From Gemmatimonadales bacterium (GTDB taxonomy: Bacteria; Gemmatimonadota; Gemmatimonadetes; Gemmatimonadales; GWC2-71-9), in NCBI GenBank assembly GCA_025929805.1, contig JAICPP010000145.1:1-8324 (forward strand): a DNA stretch of 8,324 nucleotides, read 5' to 3'. Each line of letters begins with the position of its first letter. Position 1 is the stretch's first letter. The translations under genes were made by a program, and so were the position numbers. Below, piece by piece: positions 5,501 to 8,324 of this stretch. The notes beneath the pieces are model-generated. The model searched no databases. It saw nothing but the letters and a program-made list of their open reading frames with translations, and was not told the origin of the DNA.

Positions 5501-5528
5501 GCGACTTGTGACTCGCGACTCGCGACTA
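5501..5528 (+). repeat. Four tandem imperfect 7-base repeats
   Basis: GCGACTT-GTGACTC-GCGACTC-GCGACTA follow each other directly. An inverted copy (GCGAGTC) lies at 5435-5441, just after the alkyltransferase stop, and GAGTCTC occurs twice (5437-5443, 5451-5457). The array ends five bases before the TTGACA of the next promoter. Confidence 0.6.
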
Positions 5529-5533
5529 CCCCG

Positions 5534-5562
5534 TTGACAAAACCGTTCCCAAGCATGACCTT
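5534..5562 (+). promoter_or_regulatory. Candidate promoter of the cold-shock gene
   Basis: A perfect -35 TTGACA (5534-5539), 17-base spacer, and GACCTT (5557-5562), which keeps only the key A at position 2 and T at position 6 of the -10. Start would be near 5569, giving a leader of about 155 nt before the ATG at 5726, as is common for cspA-type genes. Confidence 0.5.
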
Positions 5563-5610
5563 ATGGCATGCAATGCGGGGTGCCTCCCTTCCATCTCTGA
5601 GATAGTCTTG

Positions 5611-5644
5611 GCCGTCGGATCCTCCATCCGGGCGGCTTTTTTTT
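5611..5644 (+). terminator. Intrinsic terminator or attenuator in the cold-shock leader
   Basis: GCCGTCGGAT (5611-5620), loop CCTCC, and ATCCGGGCGGC (5626-5636) form a 10-bp stem with one G-U pair and one bulged G, followed by eight T (5637-5644). It may end the alkyltransferase transcript, about 180 bases after its stop codon. Because the only good -35 box lies upstream at 5534, it may instead act as an attenuator within the cold-shock mRNA leader. Confidence 0.75.
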
Positions 5645-5650
5645 AAGGGG

Positions 5651-5717
5651 TCTTTTGAACCCAGCCACACCGGCTGGGGGTCTTCCCCCGGAGCTTTCGG
5701 GCTCCCTTTTCAAGAGG
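5651..5717 (+). promoter_or_regulatory. Hairpin-rich cold-shock leader with a possible masked RBS
   Basis: Three hairpins follow closely: CCCAGCC/GGCTGGG (5660-5666, 5672-5678), GGGGG-TCTT-CCCCC (5676-5689) and GGAGC/GCTCC (5690-5694, 5701-5705). The first two share bases 5676-5678 and so compete. TCTTTTG (5651-5657) can pair over 7 bases, two of them G-U, with CAAGAGG (5711-5717), which carries the Shine-Dalgarno of the cold-shock gene. This is a candidate temperature- or cotranscriptionally controlled switch; the folding is by eye. Confidence 0.45.
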
Positions 5718-5725
5718 TTGCAGCA

Positions 5726-5926
5726 ATGGCGAAGGGTACGGTCAAGTGGTTTAATGACGCGAAGGGGTTCGGCTTCATCGCGCAGGATGGTGGCAAGGAT
5801 GTCTTCGTGCACCACACGGCAATCATCGCCGACGGGTTCCGCTCGCTCTCCGAAGGAGACAACGTCGAGTTCGAGGTGGTCGAAGGCCCCAAAGGGCTGC
5901 AAGCCTCGAACGTCCGCAAGGTCTAA
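5726..5926 (+). CDS. cspA: CspA-family cold-shock protein
   Basis: 66 aa, one cold-shock domain (OB-fold) and nothing else. It binds single-stranded RNA or DNA and acts as an RNA chaperone in the cytoplasm. MAKGTVKWFNDAKGFGFI opens it, with RNP1 as KGFGFI (13-18) and RNP2 as VFVHH (26-30); the aromatic residues needed for stacking (Trp8, Phe15, Phe17, Phe27, His29) are all present. The end GPKGLQASNVRKV is typical. The ATG is preceded by AAGAGG (5712-5717), spacing 8. It stands alone between a leader that could regulate it and a terminator 45 bases after its stop. Whether it is truly cold-induced cannot be told; many family members are constitutive. Confidence 0.96.
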   Translation: MAKGTVKWFNDAKGFGFIAQDGGKDVFVHHTAIIADGFRSLSEGDNVEFEVVEGPKGLQASNVRKV

Positions 5927-5970
5927 CGCCCCCGCACCCTTCTCGATCAGTCGCTAGGCCAGGTACAGCA

Positions 5971-5993
5971 CCCCCGCCGCCACACGGCGGGGG
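5971..5993 (+). terminator. GC-rich hairpin terminator after the cold-shock gene
   Basis: CCCCCGCCG (5971-5979) and CGGCGGGGG (5985-5993) form a perfect 9-bp stem with a CCACA loop, 45 bases beyond the stop codon. The following CTTCTGGCGTCTCT is only weakly T-rich, so release may be incomplete. Confidence 0.7.
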
Positions 5994-6062
5994 CTTCTGG
6001 CGTCTCTAGTTCCCGCCCAACCGACCGATACTGTTCGTATCTCGTACGAGGTCCTTGCCCGC

Positions 6063-6650
6063 ATGCTGACAGCGGTCCGCGCGGCCGTGCTCGCAGGTCT
6101 CCTGCTGCTGCCCTCTGGAAATCCTGCTGCCCAGGCGCTGCGTGATACCCAGGCACTTCAGTTTTTTGGTTTTCGCGCGGGCGCTCGGCTGGATGAGCTG
6201 AGCCAGCACCTTCGTGGCTCCGGAGGCGGTCCGCTGCGATGTCGGCGCGCCAGGATCGACACCAGAGTCATGGAGTGCCGCGGTGTGCTGCGGAATCCGG
6301 TGGTGGGGCCGACCGTAGATCTCTGGCTCTCGGCTATCGATAGCGTGGCCGGCGTGATGACCCTGTCGGGACGAGTGGACTCACTCCAGCTGGAGGATTG
6401 GCGGCGAATGCTCCAGGATCGCTATGGCCAGGTCGGTGTTCGGGTGCAGGGCAGCCAATCGATGCTCCAATGGGTCCGGCGGGGGCGAATGATCCGGCTG
6501 ACCTGGAAACTCGAAGGCCACGAGAAGATTGCGTCCGTCAGCTTGGTGGACGGTCATGTGCTCGACAGCTGGGGTCGCGCCCGCAGCCGCCAGGCGAACG
6601 CAGGCCACCGCTCATCCGGCCCGGTTCAGCCGAGCAGTCGGACCAGGTAG
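6063..6650 (+). CDS. Secreted protein of unknown function
   Basis: 195 aa. MLTAVRAAVLAGLLLLPSGNPAAQA is a Sec signal peptide, likely cut near residue 24-25. The mature part begins with FFGFRAGARLDELSQHLRG (about 34-52), then two cysteines (Cys60 in PLRCRRA and Cys72 in MECRGV) spaced for a disulfide, then alternating hydrophobic strands to about residue 165. This looks like a small alpha/beta periplasmic domain; I do not recognise the family. The last 22 residues are Ser/Arg/Gly-rich and overlap the end of the convergent Smr gene, so they may be a late extension after loss of an earlier stop. The start ATG has only a weak AGG upstream; a palindrome CTCGTACGAG (6041-6050) lies 12 bases before it. 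Confidence 0.65.
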   Translation: MLTAVRAAVLAGLLLLPSGNPAAQALRDTQALQFFGFRAGARLDELSQHLRGSGGGPLRCRRARIDTRVMECRGVLRNPVVGPTVDLWLSAIDSVAGVMTLSGRVDSLQLEDWRRMLQDRYGQVGVRVQGSQSMLQWVRRGRMIRLTWKLEGHEKIASVSLVDGHVLDSWGRARSRQANAGHRSSGPVQPSSRTR

Positions 6651-6916
6651 CTGCCCTCCGAGTCCTCCAGCTGGTAATCGCGGACGACTTGGCCCGACTC
6701 CTTCAACCGGCGCAGCAGGGAGCCAACCCGAGTCCGGATCGGTGCACCTTGGCCCGGTCGGCTCCGCCCCCGTCCGGTAATCAGCCGAACAATGCCTCCG
6801 GGGCGCGCCTTGGCCTGCGCGCGGAGAAATTGCTCGGCGTTGGCAGCGGCCTCGAGCACGGTCTGGCCATGCAGGTCAAAGGTGGCTTGCGAAGCGCGCT
6901 CGATCCAATCAGGCAT
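6626..6916 (-). CDS. Smr-domain protein (small MutS-related)
   Basis: 96 aa, essentially a single Smr domain. DLHG (14-17) opens the domain, followed by the helix LEAAANAEQFLRAQAKA, the strand IVRLITGRG with TGRG at 47-50 (the second hallmark), a loop SRPGQGAPIRTRVGSLLRRL, and the final YQLEDSEGSYLVRLL strands. Smr domains, first seen at the C-terminus of MutS2, often have nicking endonuclease or RNA-cleaving activity, including rescue of collided ribosomes; which applies here cannot be told. The ATG at 6916 follows a TAGTTT -10 by 6 bases, so it is probably leaderless. It diverges from the substrate-binding protein gene with 11 bases between start codons, and its 3' end overlaps the convergent secreted-protein gene by 25 bases. 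Confidence 0.88.
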   Translation of the reverse strand: MPDWIERASQATFDLHGQTVLEAAANAEQFLRAQAKARPGGIVRLITGRGRSRPGQGAPIRTRVGSLLRRLKESGQVVRDYQLEDSEGSYLVRLLG

Positions 6917-6922
6917 GGTGGA

Positions 6923-6928
6923 AAACTA
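6923..6928 (-). promoter_or_regulatory. -10 box for a leaderless Smr transcript
   Basis: Minus-strand TAGTTT (6928-6923) ends 6 bases before the Smr ATG. It includes the first base of the start codon of the plus-strand gene at 6928, so the upstream half of this promoter lies inside that coding sequence. Confidence 0.4.
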
Positions 6929-8043
6929 TGAGAAAACTGCTGGTTGGTTCGCTGCTTCTGGGTGCCCTCTCGGCGTGCACCGCCTCACGGGAGCCGATTC
7001 GTATCGGGCTGGCCGGCTCGCTGAGTGATCCGGTCGGAGTACCGATGAAAAGAGCAGCCGAGCTGGCGGTCGAGGAGATCAACGCCAAGGGGGGAATCAG
7101 GGGGCGCCAGCTCGAATTGATCCAGCGGGATGATTACGCAGACGCGGACTCCGCCGTCTTCGTAGCCACGGATCTCTACGAGGCCGGCGTGTCTGCGGTC
7201 ATCGGCCATCTGTTCTCCAGCACCACCATCGCTGCCTCGCCAGTATACAACGGAGGAGACGAGCCGGTTGCGGCGATCTCACCGTCTTCCTCGTCGCCCG
7301 AAATATCAGGGGCCGGCGACTACACCTTCCGCATCTGCCCCAGCGACCTGGCTCACGGAGCTGCGCTGGCCCAGTGGGTACACGACACCCTGGGGCTGCG
7401 GCGAGGGGCCGTGTTCTATCTCAACGATCAATATGGACGCGGGGTACGGCAGACGTTCGTGCGGGACTTCGTTCGCCGCGGAGGGGAGTTGGTGGCCATC
7501 GACCCCTATCTGGGTGACAACCCCGAGGTAGGCCCCTATCTCGACCGGCTGTCGAAGAATGGGCGGGTGCAGTTTCTGGTGGTGGCGGGCAACCGGGGGG
7601 AGGCCGAAGTAATACTGCGACAGGCCAGAACTCGGGGTCTGCAGATGCCGGTGCTGGGCGGCGATGGCCTGGAAGGTATCGAGGAGGCCGGGGCTATCGC
7701 CGACGGGGTTTACCTCTCGTCCGCCTACCTGCCGAGCCTCGACACTCCTGCCAATCGGGCATTTCTGCAGGCGTACCGTAAGAAGTTCCCCGGAGCCGGA
7801 CTCCCTAATCAGCCCGCCGCGGCCACCTACGATGCGGTGTACCTGCTGCGTGACGTCATGGCTCGGGTGGGATCGAAGCGGGAGGACGTGCGGCAGGCCC
7901 TGGCTCAAGTCGGCACGGGCACCCCGGCGTTCAAGGGAGTCACCGGCACCATTGCGTTCGACATGCGAGGCGATGTTCCCAACCAGGCGGTTTACATCGG
8001 CATGGTGCGCGACGGCACGGTCAGTCTGGCGAGCGGCCAGTGA
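6928..8043 (+). CDS. LivJ-type substrate-binding lipoprotein (Peripla_BP_6 family)
   Basis: 371 aa. MRKLLVGSLLLGALSAC is a lipoprotein signal with lipobox LSAC, so Cys17 would be lipidated and the protein anchored in a membrane facing the periplasm. The mature protein is a type I periplasmic binding fold: IRIGLAGSLSDPVGVPMKRAAELAVEEINAKGGIRGRQLELIQRDD (25-69) opens lobe 1, SAVIGHLFSSTTIAASPVYN (89-108) holds the ligand-binding Ser/Thr stretch, GAVFYLNDQYGRGVRQTF (160-177) opens lobe 2, and AATYDAVYLLRDVM (298-311) is the family's late helix. Classic members bind branched-chain amino acids, amides or similar small ligands for ABC import. The ATG is preceded by GGTGG 8 bases upstream. No permease or ATPase follows within the window; instead the stop overlaps the start of a membrane receptor gene as GTGA. 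A sensory role is therefore as likely as transport. Confidence 0.9.
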   Translation: MRKLLVGSLLLGALSACTASREPIRIGLAGSLSDPVGVPMKRAAELAVEEINAKGGIRGRQLELIQRDDYADADSAVFVATDLYEAGVSAVIGHLFSSTTIAASPVYNGGDEPVAAISPSSSSPEISGAGDYTFRICPSDLAHGAALAQWVHDTLGLRRGAVFYLNDQYGRGVRQTFVRDFVRRGGELVAIDPYLGDNPEVGPYLDRLSKNGRVQFLVVAGNRGEAEVILRQARTRGLQMPVLGGDGLEGIEEAGAIADGVYLSSAYLPSLDTPANRAFLQAYRKKFPGAGLPNQPAAATYDAVYLLRDVMARVGSKREDVRQALAQVGTGTPAFKGVTGTIAFDMRGDVPNQAVYIGMVRDGTVSLASGQ

Positions 8044-8324
8044 AGCTGCTGCGCAGCCTGCGGAGCCGTGTGACGGTTGGGATGGGCCTGCTGCTGGCCC
8101 TGGTCTTTGGGCTGGCGCTGCTCGGGGTGAACTCCATCCATTCACTGGGTCGTTCAGTGGATCAGGAGCTCACCCTACTGCTTGAGAGTACCGATTTGAG
8201 CAACGGGTTGATCGCCTCCCTCAGCTCGGAAGTCCGTGCGGCCGAGCAGTACCTGCTGGTGCCCTCGGAGTTCTCTAGGCGACGCTTCATAGACGAGGGA
8301 GATTCGGCGTACGTCTATCAGAGG
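8040..8324 (+). CDS. N-terminal part of a membrane receptor (sensor kinase or chemoreceptor), cut by window end
   Basis: 95 residues are visible from the GTG at 8040, which overlaps the preceding stop by 4 bases (GTGA). MKLLRSLRSRVTVGMG is a basic leader followed by one strong membrane helix (about 11-33, VTVGMGLLLALVFGLALLGV). Then comes a helical periplasmic segment with SIHSLGRSVDQELTLLLESTDLSNGLIASLSSEVRAAEQYLL, which resembles the four-helix-bundle input domains of histidine kinases and methyl-accepting chemotaxis proteins. The kinase or signalling domain would lie beyond the window. The tight coupling to a periplasmic binding protein suggests the two form a ligand-sensing unit. There is no sign of frameshift; the reading frame is open to the last base. 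Confidence 0.7.
   Translation, partial: MKLLRSLRSRVTVGMGLLLALVFGLALLGVNSIHSLGRSVDQELTLLLESTDLSNGLIASLSSEVRAAEQYLLVPSEFSRRRFIDEGDSAYVYQR

Noticed and set aside
1..8324. CRISPR array, IS element or integrase-type mobile region
   Set aside because: No regularly spaced repeats, transposase motifs, terminal inverted repeats or target-site duplications were seen.

Overview
The window is GC-rich, densely packed chromosomal DNA from a diderm bacterium. It encodes a lipoprotein with a lipobox, several Sec signal peptides ending in AQ or AAQ, and a type IV pilin-like protein. Several genes have a TANNNT -10 hexamer exactly 6 bases before the ATG and no Shine-Dalgarno sequence, so leaderless transcription is likely. 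GC content, gene mix and signal-peptide style would suit an uncultured soil or sediment lineage such as Gemmatimonadota. That placement is an inference; no rRNA or phylogenetic marker is present.

Layout. Bases 1-132 hold nothing I can name. A TPR-repeat protein (133-1425, minus) diverges from a GspH/FimT-like pseudopilin (1593-2018, plus). The pseudopilin converges on a minus-strand pair: a tiny receiver/Fis-type regulator (2640-3014) followed by a YceI-family secreted protein (2033-2629). Upstream of the pair, on the same strand, lies a gene-free stretch of about 620 bases. It holds a candidate structured RNA of about 430 nt (3479 to 3053) with its own promoter and a strong intrinsic terminator, and beyond it a cluster of TGTGGA/TCCACA motifs (3557-3631).

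Next is a minus-strand, GTGA-coupled pair: an unrecognised protein built from two internal repeats (4188-4799) and a secreted helical protein (3640-4191). It diverges from an O6-alkylguanine-DNA alkyltransferase gene (4911-5432, plus). The two divergent promoters sit as mirror images around a palindrome that resembles the Gram-positive-type LexA (SOS) box. This is the most striking regulatory feature here: it suggests that the unknown pair and the DNA-repair gene are controlled together.

Rightward come a cold-shock protein gene with a long, hairpin-rich leader (5534-5926), a small secreted protein (6063-6650), a convergent Smr-domain protein (6626-6916, minus), and a LivJ-type substrate-binding lipoprotein (6928-8043). 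The lipoprotein gene overlaps by GTGA with the start of a membrane receptor gene that runs off the window (8040-8324). No transporter permease or ATPase gene follows within the window, so the binding protein may feed a sensor rather than a transporter.

No tRNA, rRNA, CRISPR array, insertion sequence or transposase was seen. Everything is read by eye; no alignment, folding or database search was run.
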